The notes: a model not told the origin generated them from the sequence alone. Positions 52,068-63,184 are shown, counted from the first letter of the stretch. The stretch: 64,000 bases of DNA from Sphingomonas sp. HMP6 (GCF_013374095.1 NZ_AP022672.1:2621501-2685500), one strand, 5' to 3'. Numbers and translations are program-made.

Positions 52068-52967
52068 GTGATCGTTGCCAGCTCGCATACCAATATCCTG
52101 CTCGCCTCCGCCGCTTTGTTGCTCGGCGCAACCGCCGTTCCCGCCCTCGCGCAGGACGCGCCACCGCCGCCGACGAGCGCCGAAGGCAAGGAAGATCTCG
52201 CGGCCCGCCTCAATGGCGACAGCGTGACGATCGGCATCGGCGGTGCCTATCTCCCGGATTATGAAGGCTCTAACGACTATCGCCTGGCGCCCGGACCGGT
52301 CGCGATCGGGACGATCAAGGGTTTCGCCTTTTCGGTGGTCGGCAACCGCGCCAGCGTCGATCTGATTCCGAACCGTCCCGGCCAGTCGATCGATCTGCAA
52401 TTCGGCCCGGTCGGCGTCATCAACTTCAACCGCTCGGCACTCAGCACGATCGAGGACACGCGTATCCGCGCGCTCGGCAAGCGCAGTGCCGCGATCGAAG
52501 TCGGCGGCTATGTCGGGATCGGAAAGACCGGCATCATCACCAGCCCCTATGACAAACTGTCGGTGTCGCTCAGCTATCGTCAGGGCGTCAGCGGCGCGCA
52601 TCGCTCCTATACGTGGCAGCCGACCGTCACCTATATCACCCCGCTCAGCCGCAAGGCTGCGGCCGGCCTCATCGGCTCGGCGCAATATTCGGGGCAAGGC
52701 TATGCCGACAGCTATTTCTCGATCAGCCCGGCGCAGAGCCTCGCCAGCGGCCTGCCGACCTTCAACGCCCGCAAGGGCTGGCGCAATTATAGTGTCGGCG
52801 GGTTCTTGACCTATTCGCTGACCGGCGATCTGCTCCACGGGTTCAAGGTCGTGGCGGGTGGTACCTATACCCGCGCGCTCAACGACTTTTCCTACAGCCC
52901 GATCGTGCGCATCGCGGGGTCGAAGAACCAGTGGCTGGGCGCTGTCGGGGTGGCCTATACCTTCTGA
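52068..52967 (+). CDS. MipA/OmpV family outer membrane protein
   Basis: A 299-residue predicted beta-barrel with a signal peptide ending PALAQDA, then alternating beta segments (TIGIGGAYLPDYEGSNDYRL, GKTGIITSPYDKLSVSLSYR) and a C-terminal YTF, the terminal aromatic of outer membrane proteins. MipA/OmpV proteins scaffold murein enzymes or handle antimicrobials. A GTG start at 52068 is chosen, with TTGGAG upstream. No cotranscribed partner is clear. Confidence 0.88.
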   Translation: MIVASSHTNILLASAALLLGATAVPALAQDAPPPPTSAEGKEDLAARLNGDSVTIGIGGAYLPDYEGSNDYRLAPGPVAIGTIKGFAFSVVGNRASVDLIPNRPGQSIDLQFGPVGVINFNRSALSTIEDTRIRALGKRSAAIEVGGYVGIGKTGIITSPYDKLSVSLSYRQGVSGAHRSYTWQPTVTYITPLSRKAAAGLIGSAQYSGQGYADSYFSISPAQSLASGLPTFNARKGWRNYSVGGFLTYSLTGDLLHGFKVVAGGTYTRALNDFSYSPIVRIAGSKNQWLGAVGVAYTF

Positions 52968-53126
52968 CCCGGTCCGGCGCATTCACACCGCGTTCACCTG
53001 GCTCGGTGGAGCAAGGTGACCGACGCGAAACGGGAGCGATCCGCCACATCCCGGCTTGCGTCGTCGCCCGGTCGGTGCCACGCGTTCCGGAATAACGAAG
53101 CGTTTAAAGCAAAAGGGTTCGGCACA

Positions 53127-54185
53127 ATGACCGATACTGTGATTGAAGCCGGGGATACGGGCGACGCGCTGGTTGCGCAGTTCGATGCACGCGTCGAGCG
53201 CCGTAACGAACGCCGCGAATTCTTTCGCACTGCGCTCGGGGCGGGCGCGGTTGCGGCGGTCGGCGCGACTGCGGTAACGCTCGCGTCGCGCGCCACGGCG
53301 CAGTCGGTCACCGATTCCGCCATTCTCAATTTCGCGCTCAACCTCGAATATCTCGAGGCGCAATTCTACAGCTATGCCGTAACTGGCGCAGGGCTGCCCA
53401 ACACGCTGCTGACCCCCGGCAGCGCCAGCACCACGACGCAGGGGACGGTCACGCCCGGTCGTCAAGTCAGCTTTTCCGATCCGCTCGTCGCGCAATATGC
53501 GCGTGAAATTGCGGCCGACGAAGCGGCGCACGTCGCGTTCCTGCGCACGCAGCTCGGCACGTCTGCGGTGGCAATGCCCGCGATCGATCTCGGTAGCACC
53601 GCGACCAGCGCGTTCAGCGTCGCCGCCCGCGCCGCCGGTCTGGTCGGCGCGAGTGACGCCTTCGATCCCTACGCCAACGATCAGAACTTCCTGCTCGCCG
53701 CCTTCTTGTTCGAAGACGTCGGGGTAACAGCCTATAAGGGTGCGTCGTCGCTGCTCGAGAGCAAAGTCTATCTCGACGCCGCCGCCGGCATCCTCGCGGC
53801 GGAGGCGTATCACGCGTCGATCATCCGCACCGTGCTGTACCGCAAGGGGCTCGATACGCCGTCTTTCCGTACCTCCGCCAACGCCATTTCGGACGCGCGC
53901 GACGGGCTCGATGGCACGACCGACGACGATCAGGGCATCTCGCCCCTCACCCTCGTCAGTACGCTCACCGCGACCACTCCGGCTGGCGCCTACGCCCCGC
54001 AAGTGCCTGCGGCGCTGCTGGGCGTTGCCTCGAACATCGTGCCGACCGGCCCGGACGGCACGGTTTTCGGTCGCTCGATCGGCGCGGTGCTTAACATCGT
54101 CTATCTCAATCGACTGGCGGTGACGAAGGGCGGGTTCTTCCCGAACGGCGTCAACGGATCGTTTGCGACCAGCAACGCCAGCTGA
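53127..54185 (+). CDS. Tat-exported ferritin-like domain protein (paralog 1)
   Basis: A 352-residue protein with a twin-arginine signal (RREFFRTALGAGAVAAVGAT) and a ferritin_2-type helical domain: NFALNLEYLEAQFYSYAV, REIAADEAAHVAFLRTQLG, FLFEDVGVTAYKGASS and AAGILAAEAYHASIIRTVLY, which supply the Glu/His ligands of a di-metal site. It is probably periplasmic and stress-related. It is a tandem paralog of the next gene, sharing long identical blocks. A frame extends upstream but lacks signal features. Confidence 0.85.
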   Translation: MTDTVIEAGDTGDALVAQFDARVERRNERREFFRTALGAGAVAAVGATAVTLASRATAQSVTDSAILNFALNLEYLEAQFYSYAVTGAGLPNTLLTPGSASTTTQGTVTPGRQVSFSDPLVAQYAREIAADEAAHVAFLRTQLGTSAVAMPAIDLGSTATSAFSVAARAAGLVGASDAFDPYANDQNFLLAAFLFEDVGVTAYKGASSLLESKVYLDAAAGILAAEAYHASIIRTVLYRKGLDTPSFRTSANAISDARDGLDGTTDDDQGISPLTLVSTLTATTPAGAYAPQVPAALLGVASNIVPTGPDGTVFGRSIGAVLNIVYLNRLAVTKGGFFPNGVNGSFATSNAS

Positions 54186-54233
54186 TTTTCCGCTACGACG
54201 CCAGCCAGTGACTATTCCGATCGGAGTTCCCCA

Positions 54234-55253
54234 GTGATCGACAGCGACATTCTCCTGCAGGCGCTCGATGCGAGCGAACGGCGTCGTTCCGAGCGGCGCA
54301 ATTTCCTGCGCAGCGCCAGCGCGGCCTCGCTCGCAGTCGGCGGCAGCGCGCTGCTCGCGGCGTGCGGCGGCAGTGGCGGCAGCGCGACGCCTACCCCGAC
54401 CAGCACCGTCACCCCGACGCCAAGCCCGAGCGCGACCTCGGTGCTGCAGGATCAGGACACGCTCAATTTCGCGCTCAACCTCGAATATCTCGAGGCGCAA
54501 TTCTACAGCTATGCCGTGACCGGCGCGGGCATCCCCGATGTCCTGCTCGCCAGCGGCAACGGCAACGCATCGGTAAAGGGGACCGTCACCGGCGGTCGCC
54601 AAGTGACCTTCACCGATACGATCGTGCGCGAATATGCGCGTGAGATCGCCGCCGACGAGATCGCGCACGTCGCCTTGCTGCGCTCGGCGCTCGGCGCGGC
54701 TGCGGTGGCGATGCCCAATATCAACATTGATGGCGGGGCGAGCGGTGCCTTCACCGCGCTCGCCCGCGCGGCCGGCATCGTCGGCCGGACCGACACGTTC
54801 GACCCTTATGCCAGCGACGAGAATTTCCTGCTTAGCGCCTTCATCTTCGAAGACGTCGGCGTCACCGCGTACAAGGGCGCCGCTGCGCGCATCAACAGCG
54901 CGCTGCTGATCGATGCCGCCGCCGGGATCCTCGCGACCGAGGCGTATCACGCCGGCCTGATCCGCACCGTTCTCTATTCCAAGGGCCTGACCACGCCGTC
55001 CCTGCGCACCAATGCCGGGTTGATCAGCGATGCACGCGACAGCCTCGATGGGACCACGACCGATCTCGACCAGGGCATCGTTGGCGATGCCACGACGTCG
55101 AACCTCGTGCCGACCGACGCCAACGGCCTCGTTTTCGGTCGCACGGCAGGCCAGGTACTCAACATCGTCTATCTCAACAGCGGTGCCGTCGTCGGCGGCG
55201 GCTTCTTCCCGGCTGGCCTCAACGGCAACATCAAGACCAGCGCGGCCAGCTAA
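54234..55253 (+). CDS. Tat-exported ferritin-like lipoprotein (paralog 2)
   Basis: 339 residues from a GTG. It carries the twin-arginine motif RRNFLRSASAASLAVGG, followed by a lipobox (LLAACGG, Cys near residue 43) and a Ser/Thr/Pro linker. The ferritin_2 domain has the same ligand blocks as paralog 1 (NFALNLEYLEAQFYSYAV, REIAADEIAHVALLRSALG, AAGILATEAYHAGLIRTVLY). Unlike its neighbour it should be lipid-anchored. The genes are 48 bases apart and probably arose by duplication. Confidence 0.86.
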   Translation: MIDSDILLQALDASERRRSERRNFLRSASAASLAVGGSALLAACGGSGGSATPTPTSTVTPTPSPSATSVLQDQDTLNFALNLEYLEAQFYSYAVTGAGIPDVLLASGNGNASVKGTVTGGRQVTFTDTIVREYAREIAADEIAHVALLRSALGAAAVAMPNINIDGGASGAFTALARAAGIVGRTDTFDPYASDENFLLSAFIFEDVGVTAYKGAAARINSALLIDAAAGILATEAYHAGLIRTVLYSKGLTTPSLRTNAGLISDARDSLDGTTTDLDQGIVGDATTSNLVPTDANGLVFGRTAGQVLNIVYLNSGAVVGGGFFPAGLNGNIKTSAAS

Positions 55254-55282
55254 ATCCTTTGCAAGGCGCGCCGATGCGCTGA

Positions 55283-55502
55283 GGGTTCAAACCCAGTAAC
55301 CGCAACGGCCTTGATCGCCCGACGCAGTCCGCTGGCAAGGAGCGCGGCGCAGACGCGTAGTAGCGCTACGCGCAAGCAAGCGACGTAGCCAGCGGGCTGC
55401 GCCGGGCGGCCGCGAAGCGGCGGGCGCCTTTTCGCGCATTGCTCCTATCCGTGCGCAAAAATCCGCTCCGTCACGGCCATTGCGGTTACTGGGTTTGGAC
55501 CC
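55283..55502. repeat. Nested long palindrome upstream of thiC
   Basis: Outer 28-base arms (GGGTTCAAACCCAGTAACCG... and its reverse complement, two mismatches) enclose a second pair, CGCAGTCCGCTGGC with GCCAGCGGGCTGCG, and a smaller GCGTAGTAGCGCTACGC core. The whole can fold into one branched stem about 220 bases long. It starts 30 bases after the ferritin-like gene and ends about 12 bases before the TPP riboswitch. Confidence 0.8.
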
Positions 55503-55513
55503 TAAACTGATAC

Positions 55514-57575
<2,062 letters not shown>

Positions 57576-57665
57576 CTTACTCCGCCACCTGTGAGCCGGG
57601 ACGGAATATTTGTAATTGCGCTAAACTCGATCTATCGTTCCTAACTTGTTCCTTAGGAGGATGCG

Positions 57666-58568
57666 ATGGTTGCGCAAGCATTTGGTGATGAGCACACGCG
57701 TCAGAAACTAGAGACCGTAGAGAAATGCCTTTCGGTCTATACAACCGCACTAAAGAGACAAAATTTCGAGTTGTTGTATGTCGACGCCTGTGCAGGATCC
57801 GGCTCATCAATACCAAAATCAGCGCTAGCCGAGCCGCAGGCCGATAGTGGGCAGACGAACCTGCTTGGCGATCCAAAGCCGGTAATTGACGCGGACCAAA
57901 TTATTGTTGGATCAGCGCTTCGCGCGCTGAAAGTGCAGCCCCATTTTGATAGGTATCTTCTGAATGACGTAAAAAAATCAAACGTCGCTGCGCTCAGGGC
58001 AGCGATAGATGCGGATTTCTCTCACCTTAAAGACCGTATTCAGCTAACTCGGTTTGATGCCAATGAGATGCTGACCGACTTATGTAAGCGAACAAACTGG
58101 AAGGCGACGAGAGCAGTCGTTTTCATCGATCCCTTTGGCCTACAAATAAAATACTCGACTCTCGAAGCCTTGGGGAAAACCGGTGCGGTCGATGTTTGGT
58201 ATCTTGTTCCTGTCTTCGCCATGTACCGACAAATTCGCCAAGACGGTGGCGTTTTGGAGGATGGAGGACGTAGCGTCGACGAGGCGCTGGGCACTGAAGA
58301 ATGGCGTAACGTCGTCGCAACCGAGGAAAAGGGGCAGATCGATTTGTGGGGTAACAGCCAAGCCGTTTCAAAACGGGCGGTCGACGTGAAATGGTTTGAA
58401 ACAGTTGCAAAGGAGCGATTGAAGGCGGCGTTTGACGGCCGGGTTGTTGATCAAGTGTTGCCCTTAGGGCGAAGCGGGCTTCACGAATTTTCCCTAATGT
58501 TTGCGTGGGCAAATCCGAGCGATCGAGCTAGGTTGGCATCGAAACTAGCGAGCGCAGTTTTGAGATAA
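57666..58568 (+). CDS. tcmP: Three-Cys-motif partner protein TcmP
   Basis: A 300-residue protein of the family named for its pairing with three-cysteine-motif (Gp37/Gp68) proteins. The fold looks like a Rossmann methyltransferase relative: LLYVDACAGSGSS (37-48) resembles a SAM motif I, and VVFIDPFGLQ (151-160) resembles a motif IV. The intervening region has GSALRAL, YLLND and RFDANEML. Catalysis is not shown. AGGAGG lies just before the ATG. Base composition is clearly less GC-rich than thiC or the VOC gene, indicating transfer. The stop overlaps the next start by one base. Confidence 0.85.
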   Translation: MVAQAFGDEHTRQKLETVEKCLSVYTTALKRQNFELLYVDACAGSGSSIPKSALAEPQADSGQTNLLGDPKPVIDADQIIVGSALRALKVQPHFDRYLLNDVKKSNVAALRAAIDADFSHLKDRIQLTRFDANEMLTDLCKRTNWKATRAVVFIDPFGLQIKYSTLEALGKTGAVDVWYLVPVFAMYRQIRQDGGVLEDGGRSVDEALGTEEWRNVVATEEKGQIDLWGNSQAVSKRAVDVKWFETVAKERLKAAFDGRVVDQVLPLGRSGLHEFSLMFAWANPSDRARLASKLASAVLR

Positions 58569-59326
58569 TGTCGGGAACCTCCGAGATCGAATGGACCGAT
58601 ATTACGTGGAACCCGGTTGCGGGGTGTAGCGTCGTGTCCGCGGGCTGTACTAATTGTTATGCAATGCGGATGGCGGCTCGCCTGCAGGCAATGGGCCATC
58701 CTAAATACAAGGGGACGATTCGGAGGAGCGGCAAACGCAGTGTTTGGACTGGCCAGGTCAACATCGATCCATCGACATTGAATGATCCGATAAAGTGGAA
58801 GCGTGGAAAACGAATTTTCGTAAATTCGATGTCCGACCTCTTTCACGACAACGTATCAACCGCTTTCATTCAAGCTGTTTGGTCAACGATGGAGCAGTGC
58901 CCTCAGCATCAGTTTCAAGTTCTGACAAAGCGCCCTGAAAGAATGGCAACTATGTTTGCTTTGGGCGAACTCCAGCAGCTGCCTCAGGTGTGGATCGGTA
59001 CGTCGGTGGAAAGCGAAGCCGTTGTCGACAGGATCGCGCACCTCGTTGCCATATCAGGCATGACCCGATTTGTATCTTTCGAGCCATTGATTGGCTCGGT
59101 TGGACTTATAGACCTGCGCGGAATTGATTGGGCGATTGTAGGAGGTGAGTCCGGTCCGGCCTCGCGGCCAATGCAAATTGAGTGGGTCGAACAGATTGAG
59201 AAGGCGTGCCGGAGAGCGGGAACTGCCTTTTTCTTCAAGCAGTGGGGCGGACGTAATAAGAAGGCGGCTGGGCGCAAGCTTCGGGGCCGCACATACGACG
59301 AGTATCCGCGCGAACTAGCCGCCTGA
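58568..59326 (+). CDS. Gp37/Gp68 family (DUF5131) three-cysteine-motif protein
   Basis: A 252-residue protein beginning IEWTDITWNPVAGC with three cysteines at 20, 27 and 30 (CX6CX2C), a spacing that could bind an iron-sulfur cluster as in radical-SAM-like enzymes. Further family blocks are RIFVNSMSDLFHDNV (82-96), FQVLTKRPERM (116-126), FVSFEPLIGS and WAIVGGESGP. First known from phages; function unknown. It is coupled to tcmP (TAATG) and shares its low GC. Together they form a two-gene insert between thiC and the VOC gene. Confidence 0.85.
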   Translation: MSGTSEIEWTDITWNPVAGCSVVSAGCTNCYAMRMAARLQAMGHPKYKGTIRRSGKRSVWTGQVNIDPSTLNDPIKWKRGKRIFVNSMSDLFHDNVSTAFIQAVWSTMEQCPQHQFQVLTKRPERMATMFALGELQQLPQVWIGTSVESEAVVDRIAHLVAISGMTRFVSFEPLIGSVGLIDLRGIDWAIVGGESGPASRPMQIEWVEQIEKACRRAGTAFFFKQWGGRNKKAAGRKLRGRTYDEYPRELAA

Positions 59327-59327
59327 T

Positions 59328-59723
59328 TTGCCCCACATCGCTCACATCACGCTCGTCGTCCGCGACTATGACGAGGCGCTTGCTTTCTACATCGGCAAGC
59401 TCGGCTTCACTTTGGTCGAGGATACGTACCAGCCCGAGCAGGGCAAACGGTGGGTAACGATCCGCCCGCCCGGCGCAGCCAAAGACGCCACCACGATCCT
59501 CCTCGCCCGCGCCACCACGCCCGAACAGGCCGCCGCGATCGGCAACCAGACCGGCGGTCGCGTCTTCCTGTTTCTGGCCACCGATGATTTCGCGCGCGAT
59601 CATGCCGCCTTCACCGCCGCCGGGGTCGAATGGGTCCGCCCGCCCGCGCGCCACGCTTATGGCGAGGTCGCGGTGTTTGCCGATCTGTACGGCAATCACT
59701 GGGATCTCGTGCAGTTCTGCTGA
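59328..59723 (+). CDS. VOC (glyoxalase/bleomycin resistance) family protein
   Basis: A 131-residue single-module pair of beta-alpha-beta-beta-beta motifs: HITLVVRDYDEALAFYIGKL, then GGRVFLFLATDDFARDHAAF and VAVFADLYGNHWDLVQFC, with His/Glu-type metal positions. The only plausible start is TTG at 59328, two bases after the low-GC insert ends. This suggests the insertion replaced the native upstream region. The substrate is unknown. Confidence 0.85.
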   Translation: MPHIAHITLVVRDYDEALAFYIGKLGFTLVEDTYQPEQGKRWVTIRPPGAAKDATTILLARATTPEQAAAIGNQTGGRVFLFLATDDFARDHAAFTAAGVEWVRPPARHAYGEVAVFADLYGNHWDLVQFC

Positions 59724-59778
59724 AGCCCGCGCCAAAATCCGCTGTCCTACATGGTCACGATATGTTCCAAACTGTCGG

Positions 59779-60681
59779 ATGGCAAAACGCACCCCCCGCA
59801 ACCCCGCGCGCGCCTCGGCTGCGCGTGCTTCTTCGACCGCTTTGGTCGTCACACCCCCGCTCGACTCGGACGATCCCGAACTCGACGCGAACGGGTTCGA
59901 TCCGGCGGATTATGACTGGGTCCCGGTCAAGCGCGTGCGCCGCGCCGATGGGTGGAACGATTCGAAACAGCGCAGCTTTATCGAAACGCTCGCCGATACC
60001 GCCTCGGTCACCGAAGCGGCACGCGCGGTCGGCATGACGACGACGAGCTGTTATCGCTTGCGCCGTCAGGCCGGGGCCGAGGGCTTTGCGCGCGCGTGGG
60101 ACGCGGCGCTGCACGCCGCCGCCGCGCGCCTGGTCGAGGTCGCGTTCGACCGGGCGCTTAACGGTGTCGAACACATCATCTTTGACAAGGAGGGGCGGCG
60201 CGTCGGGGCGCAGCGGCGCTATAGCAACACGCTGTTGATGCATTTGATGCGCGCGCATCATCCCGCTTTATACGGTCGCTCGCACCTCGATACGCGGCCA
60301 GCGGCGCTGCCTGCGCTGCCGCCGGTCGCCGCAGCACTTGCCGAACTCACGCCCGTGACGCCAGCCGACCCGCATTTGCTGATGCCGCCCGAGCGGCTCG
60401 AAACCGCGCTCGAAGTGGCCGATCTGGCGGACGGCACGCTCCCGCACTGGTACCGCGATCGCGATCCCGAACCCGTCTTTCACGAGGATGCAGCGTTCGA
60501 GGCGAAGCTGCAGGCCTGTCTCGACGAGGCGCGAGAGCAGCGCGCGGTTGAGGCCCAGGAAGCGGTGTTGCAGGGCCTCGACGACGGGGACGACCTTGAC
60601 GACGGGGACGACCTCGACGACCTAGACGACGGGGACGAGGGGGATGACGGGGAGGCGGAAGAGCTGCCCGATCGCGGCTGA
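59779..60681 (+). CDS. Helix-turn-helix protein with acidic C-terminal repeats
   Basis: A 300-residue protein. A basic N-terminus is followed by a helix-turn-helix (RSFIETLADTASVTEAARAV, GMTTTSCYRLRRQ) like terminase small subunits or Hin-type recombinase ends, and a helical block (RLVEVAFDRALNGVEHIIFD). The last 35 residues are almost all Asp/Glu/Gly in DDGDDLDD units, from a tandem DNA repeat at about 60586-60665. It probably binds DNA; regulator or phage-derived origin cannot be decided. ATG 59779 is chosen. Confidence 0.65.
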   Translation: MAKRTPRNPARASAARASSTALVVTPPLDSDDPELDANGFDPADYDWVPVKRVRRADGWNDSKQRSFIETLADTASVTEAARAVGMTTTSCYRLRRQAGAEGFARAWDAALHAAAARLVEVAFDRALNGVEHIIFDKEGRRVGAQRRYSNTLLMHLMRAHHPALYGRSHLDTRPAALPALPPVAAALAELTPVTPADPHLLMPPERLETALEVADLADGTLPHWYRDRDPEPVFHEDAAFEAKLQACLDEAREQRAVEAQEAVLQGLDDGDDLDDGDDLDDLDDGDEGDDGEAEELPDRG

Positions 60682-60774
60682 AAAAACGGCGTTTGGGTGG
60701 CACTTTCGGCACTTTCGGCGCACCCGCACGCACGCGGCTTTCGCATCGCCCGCAAAGCTGGCAGGTTAATCGCG

Positions 60775-61407
60775 ATGCTCCCCGCGCTGCTCATCATCGA
60801 TGATTTCCTCGCCGATCCACACGGCGTCCGCCGCGCAGCGCTCGGCCTGGGCTATGATCCGGCGCTGAAGGCCGGAAATTATCCGGGGCTGCTCTCGAAC
60901 GATCCCCTGGAGATCAAGGGCCTGGACGCGGCGGTCGCGGCGCGGATCGGGGTGCCGGTTGCGGCGATGCCGGGTACCAGCCACGGCCATTGCCGCCTCA
61001 CGCTCGCCGGTGACAAGGGCGCGAGCGGGGTGCATATCGATCCGTGCTTCTATTCGGGCATCCTGTACCTCAGCCTGCCAGAGCATGCGCGCGGCGGGAC
61101 CGATTTCTTCCGCCACCGCCCGACGGGGCTCGATCGCGTGCCGACCACCGATCTGGCGCTGCTCGAAAGCGGCTTTAGCGATGTCAACGATCTGGTCGAG
61201 CGCGTGGTCAATGCCGACACGCTGAAGCCCGCGCGCTGGGAAAAGGTGATGACGGTGCCGATGCGCTTCAACCGGCTGGTGTTGTTCAGCCCGTGGCTGT
61301 TCCACAATTCAGCGCCCGGCTTCGGCCGCAGCGGCGCGGACGGGCGGCTGGTGATGCTGTTGTTCTTCGCACAGGGGCGCCCGTCGCCGGACGCCCCTGG
61401 CTGGTGA
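60775..61407 (+). CDS. DUF6445 family protein, 2OG-Fe(II) oxygenase-like
   Basis: A 210-residue protein with a jelly-roll-like order of beta segments. Candidate iron ligands are HID (His87, Asp89) and His177 (WLFHNSAPGFGRS), and Arg191 is a possible 2-oxoglutarate contact, in the spacing seen in 2OG-Fe(II) oxygenases. Start MLPALLIIDDFLADP is typical of such proteins. The substrate is unknown; similar genes often accompany tryptophan halogenase/TonB systems, which are not present here. Confidence 0.72.
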   Translation: MLPALLIIDDFLADPHGVRRAALGLGYDPALKAGNYPGLLSNDPLEIKGLDAAVAARIGVPVAAMPGTSHGHCRLTLAGDKGASGVHIDPCFYSGILYLSLPEHARGGTDFFRHRPTGLDRVPTTDLALLESGFSDVNDLVERVVNADTLKPARWEKVMTVPMRFNRLVLFSPWLFHNSAPGFGRSGADGRLVMLLFFAQGRPSPDAPGW

Positions 61408-61417
61408 TCGCAGGGGT

Positions 61418-61996
61418 TTAGAAGCGCACGCCCACGCCCGCCGCGACGTGGCGACGCTGCAGGTTCACGCCGAAGAACTTGCCGTAATCGGCATAGTTGA
61501 ATTCGAGGAGGCCGTAGACGTTCTTGCCGAAAGTGTAATCAACGCCGATCGCGCCCTGTACGCCGTCCTTGGTGGTCGATCCGGTGCCGAACGCGGTGTT
61601 CGCGCTGAAGCTGATCCGGGCATAGCCGGCCTTGGCATAGATCAGCGCCTTGTCGCTGACCGCGACACCGAGACGACCACCAACGCCGAGATTGCCATTT
61701 TCCTTCAGGCAATCGGGGCCGTCGCACAATTTGACGCTGGAGAATTCATAGACCGCATACGGCCCGACCACGACCGACTTGCCCGCCTTCAGATCGAAGC
61801 CGATTTCACCGCCGCCGGAAACCGCGCTGCCGATCTTGTAGACATTGCCGCTGTCGCTGATCGTCGGCGTTTCATAGCCGATACGCGCTTCGGCGCGGAC
61901 GCCGTCGAACTGGCTGGCGCGGGTGTTGCTGTCCTGCGCGGCAGCAATGCCCGGAAAGCAGGCCGCAGCAGCGGCGAGCAGATACCAAGATTTCAT
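61418..61996 (-). CDS. Outer membrane beta-barrel protein (opacity/OmpA-type porin-like)
   Basis: A 192-residue protein with a signal peptide (MKSWYLLAAAAACFPGIAAA), then eight alternating beta segments and a terminal RF (HVAAGVGVRF), the build of a small eight-stranded barrel (OMP_b-brl). A two-cysteine loop (LCDGPDC) may be disulfide-linked. GGGGGA lies upstream of the ATG; the preceding TTG is less likely. It is convergent with the DUF6445 gene, ten bases apart. Its promoter should lie at 61997-62153. Confidence 0.85.
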   Translation of the reverse strand: MKSWYLLAAAAACFPGIAAAQDSNTRASQFDGVRAEARIGYETPTISDSGNVYKIGSAVSGGGEIGFDLKAGKSVVVGPYAVYEFSSVKLCDGPDCLKENGNLGVGGRLGVAVSDKALIYAKAGYARISFSANTAFGTGSTTKDGVQGAIGVDYTFGKNVYGLLEFNYADYGKFFGVNLQRRHVAAGVGVRF

Positions 61997-62153
61997 CAAA
62001 TGTCCCCCGGATTATGGTTGTTTTATAACAGGTAAGATCGCAAACGCGCAAAATTACCGGGGGCGGCGCTAACGGCCGGTGCGAACGCCGTCCAGTCCGT
62101 ATCGCAGCCGAAACGGTTTATTTTCAAAATGTTGCTGCGGTGTTGCAGCGATA

Positions 62154-62858
62154 TCACACAGTAAGGGAGGGAAGCGCCCAATCGATCGCCCCGCGACCAT
62201 GCTGCGCCAGGAACGTATTGGCCTGCGAAAACGGTCGGCTGCCGAAAAAGCCGGTGCGCGCCGACAGTGGAGAGGGATGCGCCGACCGTATGATCAGGTG
62301 CCGTCCGGCGGGGGCCGCGGCCGCGATCAACCCCGCTTTCTGCTGCGCATGGGCGCCCCATAGCAGGAACACCGTCGGCGCGGACCGCTCGGCCACCAGG
62401 GTGATCACGGCATCGGTGAAGCGCTCCCACCCCTGCCCGCGGTGCGACGCAGGCACGCCCTCACGGACGCTCAGCACCGTGTTGAGCAGCAGCACGCCTT
62501 GCCGCGCCCACGCCTCAAGGAACCCGTGCGCCGCGCGCGGGATACCCAGATCGGCCTGCAACTCCTTGTAGACGTTGGTCAGGCTCGGCGGGATGCGGAT
62601 GCCGGGCCGGACCGAGAAGCTCAGCCCATGCGCCTGGCCCGCGCCATGATAGGGGTCCTGCCCGAGAATGACGACGCGCACTGCATCAAGCGCGGTCAGC
62701 TCAAGCGCGCGGAAGCGGTCGGCCGTGGGCGGATAGACCGCGACCCCCGCCGCCGCCTCACCCGCCAGGAACGCGTCGAGGTCACGCCTGTACGGCGCGT
62801 CGAACTCGGGCTGCAACGCGGCGCGCCAGCTCGGATGTAGCGCCGCCGCTGCCTCCAC
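62154..62858 (-). CDS. ung: Uracil-DNA glycosylase
   Basis: Removes uracil from DNA in base-excision repair. The 234 residues hold [20 protein letters not shown] (catalytic Asp68), [22 protein letters not shown] and the Leu-intercalation loop HPSPLSA, the UNG family 1 set. A GTG start at 62858 is inferred. It is downstream of a PhnA-like gene on the same strand with 12 bases between them. Confidence 0.97.
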   Translation of the reverse strand: MEAAAALHPSWRAALQPEFDAPYRRDLDAFLAGEAAAGVAVYPPTADRFRALELTALDAVRVVILGQDPYHGAGQAHGLSFSVRPGIRIPPSLTNVYKELQADLGIPRAAHGFLEAWARQGVLLLNTVLSVREGVPASHRGQGWERFTDAVITLVAERSAPTVFLLWGAHAQQKAGLIAAAAPAGRHLIIRSAHPSPLSARTGFFGSRPFSQANTFLAQHGRGAIDWALPSLTV

Positions 62859-62870
62859 GCCGCTGAGCCC

Positions 62871-63179
62871 TCAGCGCTTCCGGACGAATTCGGCGCGGAG
62901 CACGAGGCCCTTGATCCCGTCGTACCGACAGTCGATTTCCTGTGCATCACCGGTCAGCCGGATCGACTTGATCAGCGTGCCGCGCTTGAGCGTCTGCCCC
63001 GCGCCTTTGACGGTCAGATCCTTGATCAACGTCACCTGGTCGCCATCGGCCAGCACATTGCCGACCGAATCGCGCACGATCACCGCATCGCTGTCGACCG
63101 CGGCGGCGGGCGCGGCCTGGATCCATTCGCCGCTCGCTTCGTCATAAACGAAGGTGTCTGCGTCCCCGTTTCCGTCCAC
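62871..63179 (-). CDS. PhnA/YjdM-like protein lacking the zinc ribbon
   Basis: A 102-residue protein whose C-terminal 75 residues match the PhnA domain: VIVRDSVGNVLADGDQVTLI, KDLTVKGAGQTLKRGT and DCRYDGIKGLVLRAEFVRK. The N-terminal CxxC zinc ribbon of E. coli YjdM is absent; it starts with DGNGDADTFVYDEASGEW instead. The family is not required for phosphonate use despite its name. GTG 63179, with AAGGG nine bases upstream, is preferred over a TTG overlapping the previous stop. Confidence 0.82.
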   Translation of the reverse strand: MDGNGDADTFVYDEASGEWIQAAPAAAVDSDAVIVRDSVGNVLADGDQVTLIKDLTVKGAGQTLKRGTLIKSIRLTGDAQEIDCRYDGIKGLVLRAEFVRKR

Positions 63180-63184
63180 GCCGA

